64,000 nucleotides of DNA, from assembly GCA_014843695.1 (NCBI GenBank), contig CM026400.1, forward strand, positions 36,316,234-36,380,233. Direction: 5' to 3'. Source of the DNA: Archivesica marissinica (Eukaryota > Mollusca > Bivalvia > Venerida > Vesicomyidae). Both the position numbers and the translations under genes were made by a program. The notes under the pieces were generated by a model. That model searched no databases. It worked only from the letters and a program-made list of their open reading frames with translations, and was not told the DNA's origin. Positions 1 to 10,410 of the stretch are shown in pieces; position 1 is the first letter of the stretch, and each line of letters begins with the position of its first letter.

Positions 1-3000
1 GTGTCATCCATGGCATATATAGCATGTTGGTTATACCTCACGTGTGTCATCCATGGCATATATAGCATGCTGGTTATACCTCACGTGTGTCATCCATGGC
101 ATATATAGCATGTTGGTTATACCTCACGTGTGTCATCCATGGCATATATAGCATGTTGGTTATACCTCACGTGTGTCATCCATGGCATATATAGCATGCT
201 GGTTATACCTCACGTGTGTCATCCATGGCATATATAGCATGTTGGTTATACCTCACGTGTGTCATCCATGGCATATATAGCATGTTGGTTATACCTCACG
301 TGTGTCATCCATGGCATATATAGCATGCTGGTTATACCTCACGTGTCATCCATGGCATATATAGCATGTTGGTTATACCTCACGTGTGTCATCCATGGCA
401 TATATAGCATGCTGGTTATACCTCACGTGTCATCCATGGCATATATAGCATGTTGGTTATACCTCACGTGTCATCCATGGCATATATAGCATACTGGTTA
501 TACCTCACGTGTCATCCATGGCATATATAGCATACTGGTTATACCTCATGTGTCATCCATGGCATATATAGCATGTTGGTTATACCTCACGTGTCATCCA
601 TGGCATATATAGCATGTTGGTTATACCTCACGTGTGTTATCCATGGCATATATAGCATGTTGGGTATACCTCACGTGTCATCCATGGCATATATAGCATA
701 CTGGTTATACCTCACGTGTCATCCATGACATATATAGCATGTTGGTTATACCTCACGTGTGTCATCCATGGCATATATAGCATGTTGGTTATACCTCACG
801 TGTGTCATCCATGGCATATATAGCATGTTGGTTATACCTCACGTGTCATCCATGGCATATATAGCATGCTGGTTATACCTCACGTGTCATCCATGGCATA
901 TATAGCATGTTGGTTATACCTCACGTGTCATCCATGGCATATATAGCATGTTGGTTATACCTCACGTGTCATCCATGGCATATATAGCATGTTGGTTATA
1001 CCTCACGTGTCATCCATGGCATATATAGCATGTTGGTTATACCTCACGTGTGTCATCCATGGCATATATAGCATGTTGGTTATACCTCACGTGTGTCATC
1101 CATGGCATATATAGCATACTGGTTATACCTCACGTGTCATCCATGGCATATATAGCATGTTGGTTATACCTCACGTGTGTCATCCATGGCATATATAGCA
1201 TGTTGGTTATACCTCACGTGTGTTATCCATGGCATATATAGCATACTGGTTATACCTCACGTGGCATATATAGCATACTGGTTATACCTCACGTGTGTCA
1301 TCCATGGCATATATAGCATGTTGGTTATACCTCACGTGTGTCATCCATGGCATATATAGCATGTTGGTTATACCTCACGTGTCATCCATGGCATATATAG
1401 CATACTGGTTATACCTCACATGTCATCCATGGCATATATAGCATGTTGGTTATACCTCACGTGTCATCCATGGCATATATAGCATGTTGGTTATACCTCA
1501 CGTGTCATCCATGGCATATATAGCATGCTGGTTATACCTCACGTGTCATCCATGGCATATATAGCATGTTGGTTATACCTCACGTGTCATCCATGGCATA
1601 TATAGCATGTTGGTTATACCTTACATGTTATCCATGGCATATATAGCATGTTGGTTATACCTCACGTGTGTCATCCATGGCATATATAGCATACTGGTTA
1701 TACCTCATGTGTGTCATCCATGGCATATATAGCATACTGGTTATACCTCACGTGTGTCATCCATGGCATATATAGCATACTGGTTATACCTCACGTGTTA
1801 TCCATGGCATATATAGCATGTTGGTTATACCTCACGTGTGTTATCCATGGCATATATAGCATACTGGTTATACCTCATGTGTTATCCATGGCATATATAG
1901 CATGTTGGTTATACCTCACGTGTGTTATCCATGGCATATATAGCATACTGGTTATACCTCACGTGTTATCCATGGCATATATAGCATGTTGGTTATACCT
2001 CACGTGTGTTATCCATGGCATATATAGCATGTTGGGTATACCTCACGTGTGTCATCCATGGCATATATAGCATACTGGTTATACCTCACGTGTGTCATCC
2101 ATGGCATATATAGCATACAGGTTATACCTCACGTGTGTCATCCATGGCATATATAGCATACTGGTTATACCTCACGTGTGTTATCCATGGCATATATAGC
2201 ATGTTGGTTATACCTCACGTGTGTCATCCATGGCATATATAGCATGTTGGTTATACCTCACGTGTGTCATCCATGGCATATATAGCATGTTGGTTATACC
2301 TCACGTGTGTCATCCATGGCATATATAGCATACTGGTTATACCTCACGTGTGTCATCCATGGCATATATAGCATACAGGTTATACCTCACGTGTGTCATC
2401 CATGGCATATATATCATGCTGGTTATACCTCACGTGTCATCCATGGCATATATAGCATGTTGGTTATACCTCACGTGTGTCATCCATGGCATATATAGCA
2501 TGTTGGTTATACCTCACATGTGTCATCCATGGCATATATAGCATGTTGGTTATACCTCACGTGTGTCATCCATGGCATATATATCATGCTGGTTATACCT
2601 CACATGTGTCATCCATGGCATATATAGCATGTTGGTTATACCTCACGTGTGTCATCCATGGCATATATAGCATGTTGGTTATACCTCACGTGTGTCATCC
2701 ATGGCATATATAGCATGTTGGTTATACCTCACGTGTGTCATCCATGGCATATATAGCATACTGGTTATACCTCACGTGTGTCATCCATGGCATATATAGC
2801 ATGTTGGTTATACCTCCCGTGTCATCCATGGCATATATAGCATGCTGGTTATACCTCACATGTCATCCATGGCATATATAGCATGTTGGTTATACCTCAC
2901 GTGTCATCCATGGCATATATAGCATACTGGTTATACCTCACGTGTGTCATCCATGGCATATATAACATGTTGGTTATACCTCACGTGTCATCCATGGCAT

Positions 3001-3829
3001 ATATAGCATGTTGGTTATACCTCACGTGTGTTATCCATGGCATATATAGCATGTTGGGTATACCTCACGTGTCATCCATGGCATATATAGCATACTGGTT
3101 ATACCTCACGTGTCATCCATGACATATATAGCATGTTGGTTATACCTCACGTGTGTCATCCATGGCATATATAGCATACTGGTTATACCTCATGTGTGTT
3201 ATCCATGGAATATATAGCATGCTGGTTATACCTCACGTGTGTCATCCATGGCATATATAGCATGCTGGTTATACCTCACGTGTGTTATCCATGGCATATA
3301 TAGCATGTTGGTTATACCTCACGTGTCATCCATGGGATATATAGCATGCTGGTTATACCTCACGTGTCATCCATGGCATATATAGCATACTGGTTATACC
3401 TCACGTGTGTCATCCATGGCATATATAGCATGCTGGTTATACCTCACGTGTCATCCATTGCATATATAGCATGTTGGTTATACCTCACGTGTGTCATCCA
3501 TGGCATATATAGCATGTTGGTTATACCTCACGTGTGTCATCCATGGCATATATAGCATACTGGTTATACCTCATGTGTGTTATCCATGGAATATATAGCA
3601 TGCTGGTTATACCTCACGTGTGTCATCCGTGGCATATATAGCATGCTGGTTATACCTCACGTGTGTTATCCATGGCATATATAGCATGTTGGTTATACCT
3701 CACGTGTCATCCATGGGATATATAGCATGCTGGTTATACCTCACGTGTCATCCATGGCATATATAGCATACTGGTTATACCTCACGTGTGTCATCCATGA
3801 CATATATAGCATACTGGTTATACCTCACA
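1..3829. repeat. 42-bp tandem satellite (C1 copy)
   Basis: About 90 head-to-tail copies of a 41- or 43-bp unit; the length difference is one GT dinucleotide (CACGTGTCATCC versus CACGTGTGTCATCC). Each unit carries the palindromes CACGTG and CCATGG and the string ATATATAG. The commonest variants are GCATGTTGG, GCATGCTGG and GCATACTGG. The array runs off the left edge of the window and stops abruptly at the sequence CATGACTAACCC. The short open frames inside it are by-products of the repeat and show no gene character. It would lie in the intron upstream of ATP13A1 exon A. Confidence 0.97.
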
Positions 3830-3910
3830 TGACTAACCCATGCAAAATTTGCCATAACTGATCTGGTATTTTCAATGTCTCATGAAAATATCACATCTCT
3901 GAATAATCTC

Positions 3911-4412
3911 ATGCTACACATTCCTACATTATACTTTGTATAATTATCTTCAATTAGTAAACAGTGTTTTTTTGCGATCAAACAAACTCGAAGCCGAAAG
4001 TAGGACTTTCCGAGTCGATCGGTCACGCACTTGTTTACAATCGGAACGCATCATCCACATTTGTTTACATTCGGAATGCATCATCCCCATTTGTCCCACG
4101 TTGTCTTTTTTAATTGAGGTCTACATCCCCGCGTGGGGTTCGACATTAGAGGAAGATAGATAGATAGTCTTTCATGTTCAAAATATGTTCACATTCCAAC
4201 GTTGTTTTCTACATCTGCTGTTGTTTCACACATGCGCGCTGTGTGTGTTTACATTTCGTTTGTTGATAAACAATTCGCGTATACGACAGTGTATAGTTAT
4301 TGGATTTTTATCATTTCTGAGCGACTATTTCGATTTTTGTAAACACACATCACACATTATTATTTATATCTTACCAAAAAACATCCTTTATTACGATATA
4401 GTGCTGCTTTAA
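3911..4412 (+). mobile_element. MITE family A, 5'-truncated copy
   Basis: This matches the better preserved copies at 7443-8054 and 47522-48076 from the segment ATGCTACACATTC onward. It ends in a CTGCTTTAA terminus, with TTAA at 4409-4412. The left terminal inverted repeat is missing; about 80 bp of unrelated sequence (3830-3910) separates it from the 42-bp satellite. It is non-coding. It looks like a short non-autonomous DNA element using TTAA targets (piggyBac-like by target preference only). Confidence 0.7.
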
Positions 4413-4466
4413 TTGTAATGTAAATTTGGACAATTGATTTTTACGTTAGATGTTCTGTTTCTGTAC

Positions 4467-5211
4467 ATGTTATCCTTCGGCAGTACACTATTGACACACT
4501 GTATAATCTGTAGCATGCATGCAATATTCTACTTGTGTTGCAGACAGTGAATGTTATCCTTCGGCTGTACACTATTGACACACTGTATAATCTGTAGCAT
4601 GCAATATTCTACTTGTGTTGCAGACAGTGAATGTTATCCTTCGGCTGTACACTATTGGCACGCTGTATAATCTGTAGCATGCATGCAATATTCTACTTGT
4701 GTTGCAGACAGTGAATGTTATCCTTCGGCTGTACACTATTGGCACGCTGTATAATCTGTAGCATGCATGCAATATTCTACTTGTGTTGCAGACAGTGAAT
4801 GTTATCCTTCGGCTGTACACTATTGGCACGCTGTATAATCTGTAGCATGCATGCAATATTCTACTTGTGTTGCAGACAGTGAATGTTATCCTTCGGCTGT
4901 ACACTATTGGCACGCTGTATAATCTGTAGCATGCATGCAATATTCTACTTGTGTTGCAGACAGTGAATGTTATCCTTCGGCTGTACACTATTGGCACGCT
5001 GTATAATCTGTAGCATGCATGCAATATTCTACTTGTGTTGCAGACAGTGAATGTTATCCTTCGGCTGTACACTATTGGCACGCTGTATAATCTGTAGCAT
5101 GCATGCAATATTCTACTTGTGTTGCAGACAGTGAATGTTATCCTTCGGCTGTACACTATTGGCACACTGTATAATCTGTAGCATGCATGCAATATTCTAC
5201 TTGTGTTGCAG
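4467..5211 (+). repeat. 84-bp array carrying exon A acceptor copies
   Basis: Nine units start at 4467, 4551, 4631, 4715, 4799, 4883, 4967, 5051 and 5135. The period is 84 bp, except one 80-bp unit that lacks one ATGC. Each unit contains TTGTGTTGCAG followed by ACAGTGAATG, which is the real exon A acceptor plus the first ten exon bases. The last copy runs directly into exon A. The same array with seven units is at 36599-37183. A long minus-strand open frame through the array has no gene-like composition. Confidence 0.95.
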
Positions 5212-5324
5212 ACAGTGAATGGTGCTGGAAGTCTATAGACGACACCGTGACCTGTCCTCTACAATCCATTGGGGATATACGGAAACAAGTAATAGAGAAA
5301 TATGACCTCTGTTTAACCGGAGAG
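5212..5324 (+). CDS. ATP13A1: P5A ATPase ATP13A1, exon A (gene is 5'-partial in window)
   Basis: This is the first visible exon of an ATP13A1/Spf1-like P5A-type ATPase. That family sits in the ER membrane and uses ATP to extract misinserted transmembrane helices. The exon lies between TTGCAG and GTGAGT, enters with two bases of a split codon and ends in phase 0. It encodes 37 whole codons from SEWCWKSIDD to YDLCLTGE, matching the family segment that ends in CLTGD/E just before the P-domain. Earlier exons (N-terminal membrane, actuator and nucleotide-binding parts) lie outside the window to the left. The upstream intron is filled by the 84-bp array that repeats this exon's acceptor. Identification is by recognised family motifs across eleven consecutive exons. 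Confidence 0.88.
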
Positions 5325-5369
5325 GTGAGTTACTTCTATTGTTTTCATGTCGAATTCGTCCGCCTCCGT

Positions 5370-5697
5370 GGTCTAGGAAGAAGTTAACGGTATTCTACCA
5401 GTAGACATGCAAACTACGGTGTCGTTCGGTCCTCCTCCATGGTCGAGTGGTTACGGTCGCTGACTTGTATACCACTGTAACCTATCATCACTGATGGTCA
5501 CGGGTTCGAGCCCCGCTCAGACCGTGTCTTATTTATATGAAAAAGTTGGCAGATTCTTATGGAGGTTGGTGCACCCAGTAACCGCTGGAGCCGGCCCAGG
5601 AAAGGTGTTGTTAGGTAAACTGCCCGCCGGCGATATATCCCAAAATGGTGCTGATGCAGGCGTAAAACCCGAAATATAACATAAATATAACATAACA
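5370..5697 (+). mobile_element. SINE family 2 copy with duplicated 5' flank
   Basis: The tRNA-like head contains GGTCGAGTGGTTACGG (A-box-like) and CACGGGTTCGAGCCCC (B-box). The body includes GTTGGCAGATTCTTATGGAG and AACTGCCCGCCGGCGATATA, and the 3' end is an ATAACATA repeat. The SINE itself starts near 5428. The 55-60 bp before it (GAAGAAGTTAACGGTATTCT and onward) recur before the next copy at 6083. It lies in the intron between exons A and B. Short open frames through it are incidental. Confidence 0.85.
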
Positions 5698-5844
5698 TGT
5701 CGAATTATGTCAGACCGAACAAAATACTTTGACATACCTGAAGTTTGACTTAACGAAATTCTATATAAACGTAGCCAGTTATATGTAAAATGAAAGTGTC
5801 TGAAACGTAGACTGTAGATCAAAATTGATCATATTCACCAGACC

Positions 5845-6079
5845 ATAATTTATACAAATTTATTTTAGCTCGATTGCGAAACAAGTTCTTAAAACTTATA
5901 TTAATCACTCTCGAGGCCTCATTCCTGATGGAATCCATCGCCACGAGGGAGAGAGAAGAGGCAACATGGAAATTAAATGCCTTGCCTAAGGGCACAATCG
6001 TAACGGCTCCAGCGGGGCTCGAACTCCGGACCTTTCGCACCTGAAGCGAACACACATCCACTGCGCTATCACGACCTTC
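5845..6079 (-). mobile_element. SINE family 1 copy (minus)
   Basis: On the minus strand it reads as a tRNA-derived SINE. The head GTCGTGATAGCGCAGTGG contains an A-box-like TAGCGCAGTGG, and GAGTTCGAGCCCCGC is the B-box. The body includes CCTCGTGGCGATGGATTCCA, and the tail has GTTTCGCAATCGAGC followed by AAATAAATTTGTATAAA. It lies between two copies of SINE family 2 inside the intron after exon A. Confidence 0.88.
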
Positions 6080-6082
6080 AAA

Positions 6083-6413
6083 CTAGGAAGAAGTTAACGG
6101 TATTCTACTGGTAGACATGCAAACTATGGTGATGTTCGGTCCACCTGTATGATCGAGTGGTTACGGTCGCCGACTTGTATGCCACTGTAACCTTATCATC
6201 ACTGATGGTCACGGGTTTGAGCACTGCTCAGGTCGTGTCTCATTTGTATGAAAAAGTTGGCAGTTTCTTACGGAGGTTGGTGCACCCAAGTACTGGTTAA
6301 CCGCTGGAGCCTGCCCAGGAAAGGTGTTGTTGGGTAAACTGCCCGCCGGCGATATAGCCCAAAATGGTGCTGATGATGCAGGTGTAAAACCCGAAATATA
6401 ACATAACATAATT
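6083..6413 (+). mobile_element. SINE family 2 copy, second of a flanking duplication
   Basis: It has the same head, B-box (CACGGGTTTGAGCACTG, decayed) and ATAACATAACATA tail as the 5370 copy, and the same 55-60 bp upstream flank. The body contains GTACTGGTTAACCGCTGGAG. The pair is best explained by a local direct duplication that included flanking DNA, not by two independent insertions. Confidence 0.83.
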
Positions 6414-6478
6414 CTTACGGAGGATGGTCCACCAAGTACTGGTTAACTGCTGGAGCCTGCCCTGGAAAGGTGTTGTTA
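6414..6478 (+). mobile_element. SINE family 2 fragment
   Basis: About 65 bp of family-2 body sequence (TTACGGAGGATGG through GGAAAGGTGTTGTTA) follows directly on the tail of the preceding copy. No head or tail is present. Confidence 0.65.
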
Positions 6479-6481
6479 TAC

Positions 6482-6681
6482 TACAGTCAAAGCTGTGTTA
6501 GTGATCACCTCTATTAAACAGACAACCTGCATTGAGCAGCCAGTTTTCAGATTCCCAATATGTTGTTTTCTTATACATTTGCCCCAATCATGATCAGCCA
6601 ACTGTATTGAGCAGCTACATGTGCTAAGCAGCCACTTTCTGCTATTCCTTTGGCTGGTTGCTTAACACAGGTTTATCTGTA
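6482..6681 (+). mobile_element. MITE family B copy
   Basis: Imperfect terminal inverted repeats are visible: TACAGTCAAAGCTGTGTTA at the left and CACAGGTTTATCTGTA at the right. Several internal repeats of an AAGCAGCCA-like word are present. Better preserved copies at 48221-48358 and 48837-49036 have the ends ACAGTCAAAC and GTTTGACTGTA. It is non-coding and inserted in the intron between exons A and B. Confidence 0.72.
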
Positions 6682-6717
6682 TATCCATTGCATCATGGAG
6701 GCTACATTAATTGAAAT

Positions 6718-6800
6718 GGCTGTCCGATTAGCACAGTGGTTAGCACGCTCGCTTCTCACCAATGCAACCCGGATCGAACCAGGAATTAATATGAGTGCAT
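6718..6800 (+). mobile_element. SINE family 3, head only
   Basis: The tRNA-like head GGCTGTCCGATTAGCACAGT is followed by GGTTAGCACGCTCGC and a B-box-like CGGATCGAACCAGG. It matches the start of the longer element at 6958. The body and tail are not recognisable. Confidence 0.6.
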
Positions 6801-6957
6801 GCTTTTCCTGGAATAAAACAAACAAAGGAGTTCTGTTTTATTTTTTAAGTAAACAAGGCGAAATGGGACTTATGTAATATACTTGAGGCCATTAATTATG
6901 CAAATTATATGTAGCAGTCTCTTTAGCTTATCTGTTCCGCGGAAATCATTACATTAC

Positions 6958-7206
6958 TATGGCTGTCCGATTATCGCAGTTGTTAGCGCGCTCGCTTCTC
7001 ACCAATGCAATCTGGGTTTGATCCTTGGATCGGAAAGTATGTGAGATCGTACGGCGGTCACCAGATCGGACAGATGGGTTTTCTCCGGTTCCTCCCACAC
7101 GAATGACCACAAATACGCTGTCATCTGCGCCAACGAGAGTGATTAATATAAATTGTCACAGTATGTTTCGCAATCTTTGTGAAATGAATAAAGTTTATAC
7201 TTTAAT
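6958..7206 (+). mobile_element. SINE family 3 copy
   Basis: The head GGCTGTCCGATTATCGCAGT and a decayed B-box (CTGGGTTTGATCCTTG) are followed by a body containing GGTTTTCTCCGGTTCC. The 3' part, GAGAGTGATTAATATAAATT followed by GTTTCGCAATC, is the same tail that family 1 carries. It ends 25 bp before exon B. Confidence 0.75.
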
Positions 7207-7230
7207 GGAAATGTTTTATTTTATTGATAG

Positions 7231-7323
7231 GCACTGACCTTCTTACAGAATCATTCTCGTACTTTATGGCACATGTTGTTGCCGAATGTGAAAGTCTACG
7301 CTAGAGTGGCACCCAAACAGAAG
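7231..7323 (+). CDS. ATP13A1: P5A ATPase ATP13A1, exon B
   Basis: The exon has 31 whole codons between TTGATAG and GTAGTT, phase 0 at both ends. It encodes ALTFLQNHSR through VKVYARVAPKQK. The string ARVAPKQK is a family hallmark in the P-domain, just before the hinge aspartates of exon C. Joined to exon A it gives CLTGE-ALTFLQ, as expected for ATP13A1. The donor GTAGTT is weak. This exon is absent from contig C2, where the region after the exon A acceptor jumps to a different repeat. Confidence 0.87.
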
Positions 7324-7329
7324 GTAGTT

Positions 7330-7442
7330 ATATACATCTATCAATCAATCTATCAATCAATCTATCAAATTCTTTCATGATCCTTAATAGAAATGATAAA
7401 AGTGTAGAGATGTACACGGTCTATCAAATTCTTGCATGATCC
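7330..7442 (+). repeat. Short direct repeats and pre-insertion site of a MITE
   Basis: A run of ATCAATCTATCA words is followed by two copies of a segment with CATGATCCTTAA. The first copy (about 7376-7400) continues into TAGAAATGATAAAAGTGTAG. The second copy is interrupted by the MITE at 7443, and its continuation reappears at 8055. The intact first copy therefore serves as an internal empty site. Confidence 0.75.
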
Positions 7443-8054
7443 TTAATGCAGCATTACATCGTATGAAATACAATATATTTGAAAAATTCAATTTTTACGT
7501 ATGGGTAGCAATGCTGCTACACATTCTAACATTATACTTTGTATGCTTATGTTCATTTGGTAAACAGTGTTTTTTGCGATAAAACAAACTCGAAACCGAA
7601 AGTAGGACTTTCCGAGTCGATCGGTCACGCACTTGTTTACAACTGGAATGCATCGTCCACACTTGTTTACATTCAGAATGCATCGACCCCATTAAATTTT
7701 GTCCCACGTTGTCTTTTTTAATTAAAGTACTTGATATGTTGATTCATACCTCTGTTAGCCTCCTTTAGGGACATTTCTACATCCCCGCGAGGGGTTCGAA
7801 ATTAGAGGAAGATAGATAGATAGTATTTCATGTTCAAAATATATACGTTGTTTTCTACATCCTCTGTTATTTCACGCATTGTGTTCCATGTTATTTCACG
7901 CATTGTGTTGATAAACAAATTCGCGTATACGACGGTTTAAATTTATTGGAATTTTATCGTTTCTGAGCGACTATTTCGATTTTTGTAAACACACACACAT
8001 TAGTATTTATATTTTACCCAAAACATCCTTTATTACGATGTAATGCTGCTTTAA
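7443..8054 (+). mobile_element. MITE family A, full-length copy with TTAA target duplication
   Basis: It is bounded by TTAA at 7443-7446 and 8051-8054. The terminal inverted repeats are TGCAGCATTACATCGTA at the left and the complement of AGCAGCATTACATCGTA at the right. It has about 604 bp of interior. The flank after the right TTAA (TAGAAATGATAATAGTGTAG) matches the sequence following an uninterrupted TTAA at about 7385, which confirms the insertion. No transposase frame is present. The superfamily is unproven; TTAA targeting fits piggyBac-like elements. Confidence 0.85.
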
Positions 8055-8063
8055 TAGAAATGA

Positions 8064-8455
8064 TAATAGTGTAGAGACTAATGAGAAAATTGCATGTGTT
8101 ATATTATCAGAAAGTTCTTGGCAAAGGTGTAGAGACTTGTGCTAATTGGAAAATTGCATGCGTTATATTATCAGAAAGTTCTTGGCAAAGGTGTAGAGAC
8201 TTGTGCTAAAGGGAAAATTGCATGCGTTATATTATCAGAAAGTTCTTGGCAAAGGTGTAGAGACTTGTGCTAATGGGAAAATTCCATGTGTTATATTATC
8301 AGAAAGTTCTTGGCAAACGTGTAGAGACTTGTGCTAATGGGAAAATTCCATGTGTTATATTATCAGACAGTTCTTTGCAAAGGTGTAGAGACTTGTATTG
8401 TGCTAATGGGAAAATTGCATGTGTTATCAGAAAGTTCTTGGCAAAGGATTCCACG
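8064..8455 (+). repeat. 64-bp tandem array
   Basis: Six to seven units have starts at 8127, 8191, 8255, 8319 and 8383 (period 64). Each begins GTGTAGAGACTTGTGC and contains TTATATTATCAGAAAGTTCT. The last unit is shortened. The same unit appears in C2 at 37185-37341 immediately before the assembly gap. It is intronic, between exons B and C. Confidence 0.92.
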
Positions 8456-8800
8456 CTATCCTTAGAATTGATAATTTTGTAGAGATATGTGTTGGTGGGT
8501 ATCTTCCATGATTAAATATTTACATTGTTATTATTCACTCCATATTGAGCTCCTTCCAGTACTGTGACTTTGCTCTCAGTTACCCTTGAGACTTTGCCGA
8601 TGGGTTAAAGTTCTTCTTTGACGTCACAAATCGCATGTGTCAGTTACACCACGTGGTTCAATAGTAATGTCGATGTTCCATTATTGAAATGAAACGTCGT
8701 ACATACATGTTTAACACAACTTTTTTGTACCATTTATTTGAAACGTTCTATAATGAATAAGTTTCGTTTATTGGCGTTTACAATATATTTGTGCCTGTTG
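8456..8800. other. Intron sequence without recognised feature
   Basis: AT-rich sequence between the 64-bp array and the next MITE. I see no exon, tandem array or inverted-repeat element here. Confidence 0.5.
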
Positions 8801-9010
8801 ACCCTTTCAACACTATAGACCCCTAAATAGGCTTACAAAAACAAGCCGTCTCATCAGGATCTGCACCTTTTGCCAGTAATATTACTATTTTTTAGACAAA
8901 ATTACCCATTTTCATAAATGAACTGGTCCAAATGTAATTTTCTTATTAATTTATTGTTCTAAATATATCATGGACCAGTCCATGTCAGTTACTTGGTGTT
9001 GAATGGGTTG
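8801..9010 (+). mobile_element. MITE family C copy
   Basis: It begins ACCCTTTCAACACTA and ends TTGGTGTTGAATGGGTTG, imperfect inverted ends. It shares the interior CATTTTCATAAATGAACTGG and CATGGACCAGTCCATG with the copy at 11452-11697. CATGGACCAGTCCATG is itself a short palindrome. Confidence 0.75.
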
Positions 9011-9090
9011 AAATATGTTGAGGAATTCAGCTCTCACAGCACAAATATATTGTATACTCCAATAAACGCAGCACGGGTTGATTTTATTCC

Positions 9091-9574
9091 TAAACTCTTT
9101 GCACTGGAACATACATACACGCGGCAGATAAAATCACTTTTGCAAACAGCATAGAGCCAGATCAGGCAGCACAGAACATGCCATCTGATCAGGCTCTATA
9201 CTGTTTGCTATTTGGATAGTGGAGTTAAAACATTTGTCTGAATAGCAAACAACATAGATCCTGATCAGAAGCGGCGACTGATCTGGATCTATGTTGTTTG
9301 CACATTCCGTCCAATTTATTAGGCAGATTAAGACATTTACAAACATACAAATAAAAACAACAACAATTATTCAAATATTGTTACGACATAGTTCTGAAGT
9401 TATAAATCTCTCCTCAAATCTCAATTATTTTGAATTTATTGCTATTTGGATAGTGGAGCTAGAGCACTTGGGGCTGAATAGCAAACAACATAGATCCTGA
9501 TCAGACGCAACGTACGATCTGGATCTATGTTGTATGCAAATGTGATTTTATTTCCTCAGCAGGCAAAGGGTTCA
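9091..9574 (+). mobile_element. MITE family E, multi-hairpin element
   Basis: The ends are roughly inverted (AAACTCTTTGCACTGG and CAGCAGGCAAAGGGTT). The interior has several inverted modules built on GCAAACAACATAGATCCTGA and its complement, each pair able to form a hairpin around a short spacer (9135-9225, 9245-9303, 9483-9535). A piece of the right end recurs at 14161-14181. No coding frame is credible. Confidence 0.7.
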
Positions 9575-9643
9575 TAATTGGATGTCACTGATGTCAGATA
9601 CTGATTTGAGAATGATATCAAATATGATTGGATGTTTTTGTAG

Positions 9644-9740
9644 GAGTTAGTAATAACCACATTGAAAAGTCTTGGCTTTATTACGCTGATGTGTGGAGAT
9701 GGTACAAATGATGTGGGTGCCCTCAAACACGCTCACGTGG
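9644..9740 (+). CDS. ATP13A1: P5A ATPase ATP13A1, exon C (P-domain GDGTND motif)
   Basis: This is the most diagnostic exon. Between TTTTGTAG and GTAAGT it encodes [12 protein letters not shown] followed by [18 protein letters not shown], 32 codons plus one base. GDGTND is the universal P-type ATPase hinge motif whose aspartates coordinate Mg2+. The flanking MC and VGALK residues are specific to the P5A branch. His in AHVG differs from Asp in the vertebrate protein as I recall it, but His also occurs in yeast Spf1, so it is not a defect. The splice phase (one base left over) is matched by exon D. Confidence 0.95.
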
Positions 9741-9750
9741 GTAAGTGGTT

Positions 9751-9989
9751 TGTTCGGGTTTTTACGCCTTCAACAGCACCATTTTGGGCTATATCGCCAG
9801 CGGACAGTTTTCCTGGGCAGGCTCCAGTGGTTAGCTAGTACTTGGTGCACCAACATCTGTAAGAAACTGCCAACTTTTTTCATATAAAGAGACACGGCTT
9901 GAGCGGGGCTCGAACCAGTGACCATCAGTGATGATAGGTTACGTGGTATACAAGTCAGCGACCGTAACCACTCGACCACGGAGGCGGTC
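9751..9989 (-). mobile_element. SINE family 2 copy (minus)
   Basis: Read on the minus strand: a head with GTGGTCGAGTGGTTACGGTC, B-box TGGTTCGAGCCCCGC, and body AACTGTCCGCTGGCGATATA. The element begins only about ten bases after the exon C donor, so the 5' part of this intron is SINE. Confidence 0.82.
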
Positions 9990-10410
9990 TGGATTGATGA
10001 GATTTTATGACAAATAGTCTAATATACCACAAAAAGACACATTAAGAATAAAGGTTATATTTGTTATATATTTTGCCTTGAGTAAATTAAGAATAACTTT
10101 GCGATGGTTCTTGATGTATGTTGATCAGTGTTTGGGGTGTAGTGCAAGATTCAGAACACGCCTCTATTGGTTTAAACATATTTATTCGATAATAATGTAC
10201 ATTACATATATATTGTATACAAAACGAAAATGGATTAAATCGGAAGCTTAAAGCTTATTGATATTTTCTCCATTACATATATAATGTTGTGCACAAATGG
10301 CGATTAAGAGATAAACACGCCCCTATTCCAGAAGCATCCTGGGTTTGTTTAAATGCCCAGTGTATGACTCCAATACATGGGACTTCATTTTATAGTCGTA
10401 TCGAAAAGTC
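9990..10410. other. Intron sequence without recognised feature
   Basis: AT-rich intron between exons C and D. No exon, array or element was recognised. Confidence 0.5.

Noticed and set aside
1..3829. CRISPR array
   Set aside because: Units are directly adjacent without unique spacers, and the context is a eukaryotic gene.
4572..5192. 206-codon minus-strand frame in the 84-bp array
   Set aside because: 84 bp is a multiple of three; the frame is antisense to an array whose sense strand carries ATP13A1 acceptor copies.
5428..5520. True tRNA genes at the SINE heads
   Set aside because: A- and B-box words are present, but the heads are mutated and followed by conserved SINE bodies and tails; no complete cloverleaf was verified.
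9728..9740. His instead of Asp in the AHVG segment as a damaging substitution
   Set aside because: As I recall, yeast Spf1 also has His at this place, so it falls within normal family variation.
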